From the NCBI RefSeq assembly GCF_000834655.1, contig NZ_JXQQ01000007.1:1-64000 (forward strand): DNA of 64,000 nucleotides. The letters are read 5' to 3'. Position 1 is the first letter of the stretch; every line of letters begins with the position of its first letter. This document shows positions 17,607 to 25,322 of this stretch, piece after piece. The notes under the pieces were generated by a model that worked only from the letters and a program-made list of their open reading frames with translations, did no database searches and had not been told where the DNA came from. Source of the DNA: Variovorax paradoxus. GTDB taxonomy: Bacteria; Pseudomonadota; Gammaproteobacteria; Burkholderiales; Burkholderiaceae_C. The translations under genes and the position numbers were made by a program.

Positions 17607-18287
17607 TCAGCACGCACGCGCCTCACGCAGCAGATACCCGACACCCCGGATCGCATGGATCTCCACCCCCGCATCCGCGTCGTCGAGCCTCGATCGCAAG
17701 CGGGAGAGATTGGCATCGAGCGAGTTGGACTTCGGATCGTTCCCTTCCTCGTACACGCGCGCGAGCAGGGCCGAGCGCAGCACGGTGCATCGCTTGTTGC
17801 GCAGCAGCACCTCCAGCGCCAGCAGTTCGCGGCGCGGCAGCGCGAGGGGCGTGTCGTTCACGAAGGCGTGCCGCATGTCGGTGTCGAACCGCAGCCGGCC
17901 CAGTTGCAGAGTGCGCGGCTTGCGCGTGCCGGGCCGGCGAACGACGGCGCGCATTCGGGCCAGCAGTTCGTCCAGTGCGAAGGGCTTGGAGAGATAGTCG
18001 TCGGCGCCGCGGTCCAGCCCGGCCACGCGATCGGCGATGGCGCCCATGCCGGACAGCATCACGACGGCAGCGCGCGGTTCGGTGTGGCCGAGCATGTCGA
18101 GCAGCGCGAGGCCGTCGCCGTCGGGCAGGCCGCGGTCGAGCAGGATCACGTCGTATGCGGCATCGAGCGCGGCGTACTCGGCCGCGCGCAGCGAACCGGC
18201 GACGTCCACCACCATGCGATGCCGGCGCAGGGCCGCTGCCAGGGCATCGGCCAGGTCGGGCTCGTCTTCGACCAGGAGTACGCGCAT
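17607..18287 (-). CDS. Orphan response regulator, OmpR/PhoB family
   Basis: The 226-residue regulator has a receiver domain (VLLVEDEPDLAD, phosphoacceptor in ILLDRGLPDGDG, lysine in DYLSKPF) and a winged-helix DNA-binding domain (LPRRELLALEVLLRNK, then SLDANLSRLRSRLDD and IRGVGYLL). No histidine kinase gene adjoins it. It sits 27 bp from the TetR gene and 27 bp from the methyltransferase gene, so it may be read with them. It must receive phosphate from a distant kinase or act unphosphorylated. Confidence 0.88.
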   Translation of the reverse strand: MRVLLVEDEPDLADALAAALRRHRMVVDVAGSLRAAEYAALDAAYDVILLDRGLPDGDGLALLDMLGHTEPRAAVVMLSGMGAIADRVAGLDRGADDYLSKPFALDELLARMRAVVRRPGTRKPRTLQLGRLRFDTDMRHAFVNDTPLALPRRELLALEVLLRNKRCTVLRSALLARVYEEGNDPKSNSLDANLSRLRSRLDDADAGVEIHAIRGVGYLLREARAC

Positions 18288-18314
18288 GGGGCGGGTGTCG
18301 CAGCGGGCCGCGCT

Positions 18315-18872
18315 TCAGCGCGTGCCGTGGCCCAGCGCATCCATCGCCGCCTGCACGATGTGGTCGCGCCATTCGCGCTTGAGGTCGATGCGCACCGCCT
18401 GCAGCGCAGAGATGCCCAGGCCCGTGAGGGCGCTGGTCACGCGCACGATGCGTTCCATGCTCAGGTCCTTCAGGTCGATGCCCAGGGCCTCGTAGAGGAT
18501 GAGGCCGATCTCGATCAACTGCGGATCGCCGTCGGGCTCGTTCTCGGCGATGCGGTGCGAGAGCGCGGACACGCCCGGCCAGTCGTAGGTGAACTGCACC
18601 GCCGCCTCGACGTTGGCGCGATCGCGCTCCACCCCTACGGGCATGTGCTTCACGCGCTCGCGCAGGGTCACCACGTGCTCGCGCAAGGCGTCGATCGCGG
18701 CCGCATAGATCGAGAGCTTGCTCGGAAAGTGATGCAGCAACCCCGCCTTGGAGTAGTTGACCGCATCCGCAATCTGCTGGAGCGAGGTGTGATCGAAGCC
18801 ATGCCGCGCGAACAGGGCGGCGGCGCTGTCGATGATGTCGGCATCGATTTCCGATTTGGTGGGCTTGGGCAT
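18315..18872 (-). CDS. TetR family transcriptional regulator
   Basis: The 185-residue protein has the TetR helix-turn-helix at residues about 10-56 (IIDSAAALFARHGFDHTSLQQIADAV, then YSKAGLLHHFPSKLS), followed by a helical ligand domain typical of the family. It starts 4 bp after the stop of the membrane protein gene, so both are co-transcribed. A perfect inverted repeat upstream of the first gene overlaps the predicted -35, which suggests autorepression relieved by an unknown ligand. Confidence 0.88.
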   Translation of the reverse strand: MPKPTKSEIDADIIDSAAALFARHGFDHTSLQQIADAVNYSKAGLLHHFPSKLSIYAAAIDALREHVVTLRERVKHMPVGVERDRANVEAAVQFTYDWPGVSALSHRIAENEPDGDPQLIEIGLILYEALGIDLKDLSMERIVRVTSALTGLGISALQAVRIDLKREWRDHIVQAAMDALGHGTR

Positions 18873-18876
18873 GGGT

Positions 18877-19512
18877 TCAGCTCCTGAGCAGCAGTGGCAT
18901 GACGTAGACGGCCTCGATCACCTCGTAGATGGCGCCAACGGCCAGGGCCAGCATCACCAGCGGGTACAGCTTGAGGGTCGACACGGCGCCCGCCATGTAG
19001 CCGTCGCGGTGCCGGATGAGCCCATAGCGTTCGGGCCACAGGAACATGCGCGCCTGCACGTAGGCCGCGAAGGCCACCAGCACATAGGCCTGGCCTTCGA
19101 TCAGCAAGGTGAGCGAATGCGGGACGAGCGTCACCGCCAGCGGGCCGATGGGCGCGAACATCACGCCCCACAGGAAGGCCCGGTACAGCACCACCGGTAT
19201 CCCGACGAACGGAACCACGAAGGTCGGCAGCGTCGCCATGGCGATCGAAGCCACGACGAGATTGACGAGGAACGTCATGCCAATGGCGACCGGCAGGTCG
19301 CGGCTGGCGTAGGCGCCGGCCACCGTGTTGAAGAGGCCCGGCTTTTCGAAGCTCTCGTCGATGGAGGGCTTGAACTGCGCCTGCAGCTCGGGCGCGAACA
19401 CGGTGGCCAGCATGCTCAGGGCGAAGAGGCCGTAGAAGGCCACGTTCAGGGCGATGAACGCTCGCTGATGCTGTTTGATGATCGAGATCGCGTCTCGCAG
19501 GATGGCTGGCAT
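18877..19512 (-). CDS. Membrane protein, stage II sporulation protein M-like
   Basis: The 211-residue protein has about five membrane helices and a SpoIIM/DUF95-like course: N-terminal amphipathic start (MPAILRDAISIIKQHQRAFI), a first helix with LNVAFYGLFALSML, a soluble loop, and helices with GMTFLVNLVVASIA and PLAVTLVPHSLTLLIEG. The loop HSLTLLIEGQAY with the conserved His-Glu pair fits this family. In non-sporulating bacteria such proteins are general membrane proteins of unclear role. I chose the ATG downstream of the promoter; an upstream TTG lies inside the -10 box. Confidence 0.65.
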   Translation of the reverse strand: MPAILRDAISIIKQHQRAFIALNVAFYGLFALSMLATVFAPELQAQFKPSIDESFEKPGLFNTVAGAYASRDLPVAIGMTFLVNLVVASIAMATLPTFVVPFVGIPVVLYRAFLWGVMFAPIGPLAVTLVPHSLTLLIEGQAYVLVAFAAYVQARMFLWPERYGLIRHRDGYMAGAVSTLKLYPLVMLALAVGAIYEVIEAVYVMPLLLRS

Positions 19513-19554
19513 TCGTTGCTTGGGTCTCTGGGTGGCGTGGTCGGCGACGGCGCG

Positions 19555-19595
19555 ATCATAGACCAACTGGGATGGTTTCCAACCATATCGGTTGG
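19555..19595 (-). promoter_or_regulatory. Promoter and TetR-type operator of the membrane protein-tetR operon
   Basis: Reading leftward, a -35 TTGGAA (19582-19577) and a -10 TATGAT (19560-19555) are 16 bp apart. A perfect inverted repeat, CCAACC-N5-GGTTGG at 19579-19595, overlaps the -35. Further GGTTGG units lie just upstream (to 19615). The dyad is the expected kind of site for the TetR protein encoded second in this operon. Confidence 0.65.
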
Positions 19596-19723
19596 TTTTC
19601 AGTTTGATTGGTTGGCCTTGCTCGGTACCAAGGCCTGCGATGACTCAAGGCACAAGTCTCGCCAGGACTTTGCATGCCGATGGACAATGGAGCCTTCGCC
19701 TTTAATTGAATCAATGGCCATCC

Positions 19724-20632
19724 ATGAACCAACTCCTGGCAATGCGGGCTTTTATACGGGTCGTGGAGACAGGCTCCTTCAGCCGCACCGCCGATCAATT
19801 GACGCTGCCGCGTTCCACGGTGAGCAAGCTGATTACCGATCTCGAAAAGCACTTGGGCATCAAATTGATGCAGCGAACGACACGCGCGGTTGCGCCAACC
19901 TCGGACGGACTGGAGTATTACGATCACGCAATGCGCTGGATTGCCGACATGGATGCGGTGGAAAGCGCGGTTCGAACTAAAAAACTCAAACCGAGCGGGC
20001 ATTTGAGAATCGACGCACCTGCATCGTTCGCCAATGGCTTGCTGATTCCAGAGCTGGCGGACTTCCACGGCAAATATCCGGATATCACGATAGCCGTAGG
20101 AATCAGCGATCGCCCATTGAATATCGTGGAAGAGGGTGTGGATTGCGTCATCCGGGCGGGCAAGCTCGGCGACATGGCGATGATCGGGCGGAAAATAGCC
20201 GAGCTTCAATATGTGACCTGCGCTGCCCCGGGTTATTTGGCGCGAAAAGGAATTCCGTCTTCTCCCGACGATCTGAAGGCGAATCACGCCGCTGCGTGCT
20301 ATTTCTTTCCCTCGACGGGAAAGCCCGAGTCATTGATTTTCGAACGCGCCGCCGAGCGGATCGAAATCGGCAATTGCGTATTCTCGACCAACGAGGGGGA
20401 AGGCCTGAAGGAGATGCTGCTCGCAGGGCTGGGTATTGGGCAGCATTTCAGACGTATTGTTCAGCCTTATATCGATACCGGCGAATTGGCGTCGGTCCTG
20501 GATAATTGGACTCGGCCCGCAATGCCTTTTCATGTTCTTTATCCGCCGAATCGGCATCAGAACGCCAGATTGAAGGCATTTGTCGATTGGGTGATCGAGA
20601 AATTCGAAGGCGATCTTCCGATTACGGAATAA
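19724..20632 (+). CDS. LysR family transcriptional regulator
   Basis: The 302-residue regulator starts at MNQLLAMRAFIRV, the usual LysR beginning; a TTG six codons earlier is less likely. The helix-turn-helix covers residues about 2-60 (GSFSRTADQLTLPRSTVSKLITDLEKHLG), and the substrate domain begins near residue 90 (GHLRIDAPASFANGLLIP), typical of the CrgA/PtxR-like branch that often controls nearby oxidoreductases. Third codon positions are poorer in G and C than in flanking genes, a sign of different origin. Its end overlaps the convergent RidA gene by 11 bp. Confidence 0.9.
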   Translation: MNQLLAMRAFIRVVETGSFSRTADQLTLPRSTVSKLITDLEKHLGIKLMQRTTRAVAPTSDGLEYYDHAMRWIADMDAVESAVRTKKLKPSGHLRIDAPASFANGLLIPELADFHGKYPDITIAVGISDRPLNIVEEGVDCVIRAGKLGDMAMIGRKIAELQYVTCAAPGYLARKGIPSSPDDLKANHAAACYFFPSTGKPESLIFERAAERIEIGNCVFSTNEGEGLKEMLLAGLGIGQHFRRIVQPYIDTGELASVLDNWTRPAMPFHVLYPPNRHQNARLKAFVDWVIEKFEGDLPITE

Positions 20633-21023
20633 TCGCAGTCACGCGAATTTCGATGCGCATGTCCGGATGCCCGAGCGCTGCGACATCCAGTTCCGTCCAG
20701 ATCGGCGCATGGTTCGGCATGTATTGGCGATACAGCCGGGCCATTGTTTCGTTGACCTCGGGCGGGAATCCGCCGACGTGGTACGAATTGACGTGAATGA
20801 CGTGTTCCCAGCTCGCGCCGGCTGTCGCCAGCGTTCGCTCGACATTCTTGAATGCCTGCGCAATTTCGTCTTCGAGCGATTCGGGGAATTGCAGGTCGTC
20901 ATTCCAGCCGCCCTGGCCTGAAGTTTCGACGCGATTGCCGATTTTGACGGCTTGCGAGTAATGCAGTCTGTCGAGAAACTGCTTCCCATAACCGGGCGTG
21001 ACAAAGAATTCGGGCTTGTTCAA
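20622..21023 (-). CDS. RidA family (YjgF/YER057c/UK114) protein
   Basis: The 133-residue protein reads HYSQAVKIGNRVETSGQGGW near residue 22-41, a middle with AFKNVERTLATAGASWEHVIHVNSYHVG, and a C-terminal IEIRVTAI where the arginine matches the substrate-binding Arg of RidA enamine/imine deaminases. RidA proteins remove reactive enamines formed by PLP enzymes; subfamily members may act on other substrates. All upstream in-frame starts are TTG; I chose the one with GGAGAG 4 bases before it. GC is lower than in neighbours, as in the convergent LysR gene, so the two may have been acquired together. Confidence 0.85.
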   Translation of the reverse strand: MNKPEFFVTPGYGKQFLDRLHYSQAVKIGNRVETSGQGGWNDDLQFPESLEDEIAQAFKNVERTLATAGASWEHVIHVNSYHVGGFPPEVNETMARLYRQYMPNHAPIWTELDVAALGHPDMRIEIRVTAIIP

Positions 21024-21105
21024 TTTTCTCTCCAATATCAATGGCAAATCAGATGCCAATGATATGGAGGTGAAAGTCCGAGAAACAGCCCGAATTCATG
21101 CCATG

Positions 21106-21127
21106 ACTGTCCATGTGCATGGACAGT
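21106..21127. promoter_or_regulatory. Perfect 22-bp dyad upstream of ridA, possible operator
   Basis: ACTGTCCAT and ATGGACAGT face each other around a 4-base centre. The site is 83 bp upstream of the RidA start and 37 bp from the 3' end of the small unknown gene to the right. No T tract follows on either strand, so an operator is more likely than a terminator. The same 7-mer ATGGACA also occurs once about 40 bp upstream of the LysR start. Confidence 0.4.
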
Positions 21128-21163
21128 GAGGCACTCACCACGCCGGTGAGCGTCCGCAGGCGC

Positions 21164-21409
21164 TCAGCTGCCGTCCGCTTGCGTCGCGGTGCTTTCGCGC
21201 GAGCCGGTCGGATCGACATCGGCAAACCATCGGAAGACGCGGGAGCGGTAGCTCGCGGTGGTCCTCACATGCAGGAAGCCCGTCGTTGCGAGTCCCCGGT
21301 CATCGACCGGGATGCCCGCGATTCGCAGCGCCGCCAACTCGGTATCCGGATCGGTGTGGAACGGCACTTTCAAGGTTGCCGTCGCTTTGTGAAAGGTAGC
21401 CCTGGACAT
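21164..21409 (-). CDS. Small protein of unknown function
   Basis: I do not recognise this 81-residue protein. It starts at an ATG (MSRATFHKATATLKVPF) with GGGAAA upstream; a longer frame adds 48 residues from a TTG but has weaker codon character. It contains a VDDRGLATTGFLHVRTTASYRSRVF segment that looks like a short beta-rich fold, and no membrane segment. It is divergent from the small paralogue gene to its right, with 174 bp between the starts. Confidence 0.5.
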   Translation of the reverse strand: MSRATFHKATATLKVPFHTDPDTELAALRIAGIPVDDRGLATTGFLHVRTTASYRSRVFRWFADVDPTGSRESTATQADGS

Positions 21410-21583
21410 CTGAATTTCCCTCGACGTTTCAGCTGCCAGTAAATCCCAGGCGAATGGCTCGGCGCAATATCGCGTTCGGGCTAAGACCTCGGCAAGAGGC
21501 CACGCCTGTTGGGGCTCGCAAATTAGTACATCCGCCTGGAATCTGAGTACCAATGTCGCGAGATGCGGAAATCACACTGCGGC

Positions 21584-21868
21584 ATGCAAAAAACAGAAGT
21601 ACTAGTTACCGCCATGGGAATGGCGCGCTCAGGGCTCGGTTTCAATCCTGGAGACGCCATCGACCACATCGCAAAGCTCATTGCCGAGCAAGACCCGCAG
21701 GACGATCTGTACGCGGTCAATGTCGAAGGCCTGCTTCGCCTCTGCGCCTGCGTCTGGAGCTTGCGGCGCGACGCCGTGACGCCGGCATGCCGGTCCCAGG
21801 CGCGGGACTTCAAGAGCGCCGGCAATCTTCCCGAGGCAGTGCAGCGCACCTGCCGCTCGCAGGGATGA
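21584..21868 (+). CDS. Small conserved protein, paralogue of the one at 62930
   Basis: This 94-residue protein (MQKTEVLVTAMGMARSGLGF at the start) is not one I recognise. About two thirds of its first 67 residues are identical to the protein at 62930-63196, with shared blocks GLGF-x-P, AIDHIA-x-LIA, GLLRL-x-AC and WSLRRDAV. The C-terminal tails differ. The conserved block is predicted mostly helical, without signal or membrane segment. Two copies in one window show a real gene family. It is convergent with the autotransporter gene, separated by a 22-bp palindrome. Confidence 0.7.
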   Translation: MQKTEVLVTAMGMARSGLGFNPGDAIDHIAKLIAEQDPQDDLYAVNVEGLLRLCACVWSLRRDAVTPACRSQARDFKSAGNLPEAVQRTCRSQG

Positions 21869-21874
21869 GGCGCA

Positions 21875-21896
21875 GCCCGAGCGCGCGCGCTCGGGC
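21875..21896. terminator. 22-bp GC palindrome between convergent genes
   Basis: A perfect palindrome starts GCCCGAGC and ends GCTCGGGC with an alternating GC centre, 6 bp after the small protein gene and 53 bp from the autotransporter stop. It lacks a T tract, so it would be at most a weak bidirectional terminator or a pause hairpin. Confidence 0.4.
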
Positions 21897-21900
21897 ACCC

Positions 21901-22915
21901 TGCAGGCCAGGCGCCATGCGGCACGCCTTGGCAACCTGGCCGCCTGCACTCACCACTTCACGCGAACGCCCAGCGATCCGTTGATCGAGCTCTTGACCCT
22001 GGCGTCGCCGCCCGAAGACCACAGCTTGCCGATTTCGCCGTAGAGGCTGGTCGTCTGGCCGAGCGCCAGCGTGAAGCCGCCGGCCAGCTCGGTGCTGGTG
22101 CCACCGGTCGGTGCCTCGATGCCGGTGCGCGTGGCGCCGTTGACGAAGCGCGCGATGTCCGCGCCGCTCGACGTGCGGTAGACGTTGAAGCGGCCGTAGG
22201 GCTGCAGCGCACCGATGCCGGTGTCGATCTGGCCCTTCACGCGAACGCCCGCGCGCGCGATCCAGCCGCTGTCGGCATCGGGCTGAACCACTGCGCCGAG
22301 GATGGCGGAATCGCTCAGGTCCATGTGCTGGTGGATCAACTGGAGCTGCGGCTCGATGGCCCAGCCGCTTCCACCCAGCGCGAACGACTGGCCCACTTCG
22401 ATCGAGCCCAAGAGGCTGTTGCCCTTGCCGCCGACGCCGCCACCGAGCATCGGCTCGACGGTGTAGCGATGGCGGCCCGACTGCACCACGACGTCGGCGT
22501 AGAGGCCGCTGTCGGCGGTGAAGGTGCTGTAGATGCCCACGTACTGGCTGCGCAGGTCGTTGCGGCCGGTGCGAAGGTTGTTCACGCCGCTGGCGAAGCC
22601 GTTGACCGTTGCATCGCCATCGAGCTGGCCGACGTAGAGGCCGGCACGCCAGTTCGGCGTGGCCAGGAGGTCGGTGCCGGCCTGGAAGCCGGTGAGGCGC
22701 CCCTTGCTCGTGGGCGACACGGTTCCGCCTTGCTGGATGTCGATATCGGTGGAGAGCACGCGGGCCCACGCACGGCGGTCCGAGCCGGTCGGCGTGGTGG
22801 CGGTGCCCTTCACGTCGTCGTCGCCCACGCGCTTGCGCAGGTCGGCCAGCATCGCGAGGTTGCCTTGGCGCAACTGGCTCGGCAGCGCCGCGTAGAGCGA
22901 GGCTTCCGCGCGATA
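21901..22915 (-). repeat. Long direct repeat, copy A (autotransporter 3' end and downstream flank)
   Basis: This segment is nearly identical to 25323-26338, offset by 3,422-3,423 bp, with scattered single-base differences and one small indel just outside the coding part. It covers the C-terminal 321 codons and about 50 bp of downstream flank. The encoded segments differ at only 7 residues, whereas the sequence upstream of it diverges fast. Confidence 0.9.
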
Positions 22916-25156
22916 GGTCGGGATCACGATGGGCGCGATGGGCGACACCGGCGTGGTGGGCGTGCCGGGCGAGCCCGGGTTGCCCGGGTCCACCGGCGGA
23001 GTGACGGTGATCGACGAGCGCAGGTACCAGTTCTCGCCCGCGCCGCTCGCGTCTGCCGCGTGCAGGCGGTACTCGTAGGCGCCCGCGTCGACGTGGCCGC
23101 CGGCCAGCGCGAAGGCGCTCTTGCCGGTCTGCGCGGTGGTGGTGGCGCCGTTGATCGCGCTGATCACCTCGATGCCATTGCCGGTGGTGAGCGCGCCCAG
23201 GCCGGTGAGGTTGGTGACCTGCACATTCGTCGTGCCGCTCGCGACGGCCGTGGCGCCGCTCAGGACGAGGCGGTCGCTCGCGCTCGCGCTGCCGCCCAGC
23301 GCCGTGCCCAGGCGCAGGGTGCCGCCGTTGCCCACCCACGGGCCGGTAACGGTGAGCGTGGTGCCGGGCGCGGCGCCCATCAGCGAGACGGTGCCGCCGT
23401 TGGTCACCGAGGCGATGGTCTGGCTGTTGCCGGCCAGGTCGAGCGTGGCGCCTGCGGCGACGTTGAACGCGCTCGCGCCGCTGAGCACGTTCGCCGCGCT
23501 GGCGCGCAGGGTGCCACCGGCCACGGTGGTGGCACCGCTGTACTTGCTGCCGCCCGAGAGCGTGAGGGCGCCGGCGCCATCCTTGACGAGGCCGCCCGTG
23601 CCGGTGATGGCGCCGGCGTAGGTGCTGTCGCCGGCCTGGTTGGCAGTGAAGGTCCGGGCGTTCAGCGCCACGGTGCCGCCGGTGCCCGAGAGGCTGGATG
23701 CCGCGAGGTCCCAGTTGCCAAGGTCCAGCGTGCCGCCGTTGACGGTGTAGGCGGTGTTCTGCGCGAAGGCGCCCGCGCTGCCGGCCGCGAGGCGGCCGGC
23801 CTCGACGGTGGTGCCGCCGGTGTAGGTGCTGGTCCCGACCAGCGTCGTGGTGCCGGTGCCCAGTTGCTGCACGGTGCCGGCGCCGCTGATGTTGACCGCG
23901 AGGGTGAAGGCATCCTTGCGATTGACGACCAGCGCGGCGTTGTTGGTGACGTTGCCGAAGAACGAGCCGGTGGTGCCGCCATTGCCCACCTGCAGGGTGC
24001 CCGCGGCGATGTTGGTGCCGCCGCCGTAGGTGCTGTTGCCCGTGAGCACCGTCGTGCCGCTGCCGACCTGGTTGACCGCGGTCGATCCGGTGATCGGCAC
24101 CGCGAACTCGTAGGCGCTGGCATCGTGGTTGAAGTTCAGCGTCGCCTTGCCGGCGCCGCCGTTGACGTTCAGCGCGTTCACGATGCCTGGAGCGGCGGGT
24201 GCGTCGCCCGCCGCTGCCCCGATGTTCAGCGTTGCGGTGCTGCCCGGCTGGCTGGCCAGGACGAGCATGGAGCCGCCATTGTTCGACTTGATGATCGCCC
24301 CGTCGCCCACGGTCACGTTCGCCGTGCCGTAGCCGCCCAGCGTGAGGATGCCGGACCGGGTTCCGACGACGGTGCCCGCGCCCGTCACCACGCCCGTGAA
24401 CACATCGCCCACGCTCAGGCCCAGCTGCATCACGTTGGCCTCGACCTTGGCGCCGCCGGAGGCCTGGAGCGAGCCGTCGTGCTGGTAGTAGCCCGTGCCG
24501 ATGTTCAGCGTGGAGCCGTTGCCGCTCACCACGATGTTCGTGACGCCCTTGTTGGATGCCGCGTTGTTGCCGCCCAGCTCCGCGTTGCCGGCGGTGACGA
24601 CGCTCGCCCCGTCGAGCACCCGGATGGTGGCCAGCCCGGGCCCGGTCTGCAGCACGGATGCCGCGACGGAAGCGCCGCTGCCCTGGGCGACGAGGGTGCC
24701 GCTCGTGGCGGCCACGTTGCCCACGCGTATCGCGGCGGTGCTCTGGTAGCTCGCGCCGGCCTGGACGTCCAGCGACGCGCCGGCGGCCGAGCCGATGGTG
24801 GTGGCAATGGCAGCGCTATTGACCGTCACATTCGCCTTGATCTGCGGGAGCGGCGTCGTGACCGTGAAGGCCTTGGTGACGGTGATGACCGAGGTCGGGT
24901 CCGCACTGGCGTTGGCGGCATCGATGGCCGCGATCAACTGGGCCTCGTTGGCGACGCTGAAGGTCGCAGCCTGTGCTGCGCCGCCGACGGCCACTGCGAC
25001 GAGTGCCAGGGCCGCGCTGGCGGTGGCGGTGCGCCGCGAACCACGTGCACCACGTGCACCGCGCGCGCCACCGCTTCGCGGCGCCCTCGCGTTTTCGGCC
25101 GCCGCCACGCCGGCGCCCAAGCCCTCGCTCCACACCGTTCTGTAATACAGATTCAT
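21950..25156 (-). CDS. Autotransporter (type Va) with passenger-associated repeats
   Basis: The 1068-residue outer membrane protein opens with an extended signal peptide region (MNLYYRTVWSEGLGAG, close to the ESPR of autotransporters), a low-complexity GARGARGARGSRR stretch, and a hydrophobic core with cleavage near AQA-ATF. The passenger is a beta-helix type with PATR-like repeats (for example GTTVLTGNSTYGGGTNIAAG). A pertactin-like segment (AGAYEYRLHAADASGAGENWYLRS) and a Pro-rich linker lead to the beta barrel from YRAEASLYAALPSQLRQGN to the terminal GVRVKW. Surface adhesion is the usual role. It lies 216 bp downstream of a second autotransporter gene, same strand. Confidence 0.9.
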   Translation of the reverse strand: MNLYYRTVWSEGLGAGVAAAENARAPRSGGARGARGARGSRRTATASAALALVAVAVGGAAQAATFSVANEAQLIAAIDAANASADPTSVITVTKAFTVTTPLPQIKANVTVNSAAIATTIGSAAGASLDVQAGASYQSTAAIRVGNVAATSGTLVAQGSGASVAASVLQTGPGLATIRVLDGASVVTAGNAELGGNNAASNKGVTNIVVSGNGSTLNIGTGYYQHDGSLQASGGAKVEANVMQLGLSVGDVFTGVVTGAGTVVGTRSGILTLGGYGTANVTVGDGAIIKSNNGGSMLVLASQPGSTATLNIGAAAGDAPAAPGIVNALNVNGGAGKATLNFNHDASAYEFAVPITGSTAVNQVGSGTTVLTGNSTYGGGTNIAAGTLQVGNGGTTGSFFGNVTNNAALVVNRKDAFTLAVNISGAGTVQQLGTGTTTLVGTSTYTGGTTVEAGRLAAGSAGAFAQNTAYTVNGGTLDLGNWDLAASSLSGTGGTVALNARTFTANQAGDSTYAGAITGTGGLVKDGAGALTLSGGSKYSGATTVAGGTLRASAANVLSGASAFNVAAGATLDLAGNSQTIASVTNGGTVSLMGAAPGTTLTVTGPWVGNGGTLRLGTALGGSASASDRLVLSGATAVASGTTNVQVTNLTGLGALTTGNGIEVISAINGATTTAQTGKSAFALAGGHVDAGAYEYRLHAADASGAGENWYLRSSITVTPPVDPGNPGSPGTPTTPVSPIAPIVIPTYRAEASLYAALPSQLRQGNLAMLADLRKRVGDDDVKGTATTPTGSDRRAWARVLSTDIDIQQGGTVSPTSKGRLTGFQAGTDLLATPNWRAGLYVGQLDGDATVNGFASGVNNLRTGRNDLRSQYVGIYSTFTADSGLYADVVVQSGRHRYTVEPMLGGGVGGKGNSLLGSIEVGQSFALGGSGWAIEPQLQLIHQHMDLSDSAILGAVVQPDADSGWIARAGVRVKGQIDTGIGALQPYGRFNVYRTSSGADIARFVNGATRTGIEAPTGGTSTELAGGFTLALGQTTSLYGEIGKLWSSGGDARVKSSINGSLGVRVKW

Positions 25157-25322
25157 CCTGTCGTTCCTCATCAAAAAATACAGATTGCCCAATGAGGAAC
25201 GAACGAAATACGTACCTCGTCATGAGCTCGTGTCAGGACCTTGGCAAGAGATATCCACCGCTCGCGCGAGGTCCGGGACCTGGTCGCCTCTGCGCGCACC
25301 TGGCGCTCGAGGCGTGACGCTT

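Noticed and set aside
22325..25195. A very long open frame on the plus strand opposite the first autotransporter
   Set aside because: High GC makes long antisense frames likely. Its translation has no domain, and the minus strand carries clear signal, passenger and barrel features.
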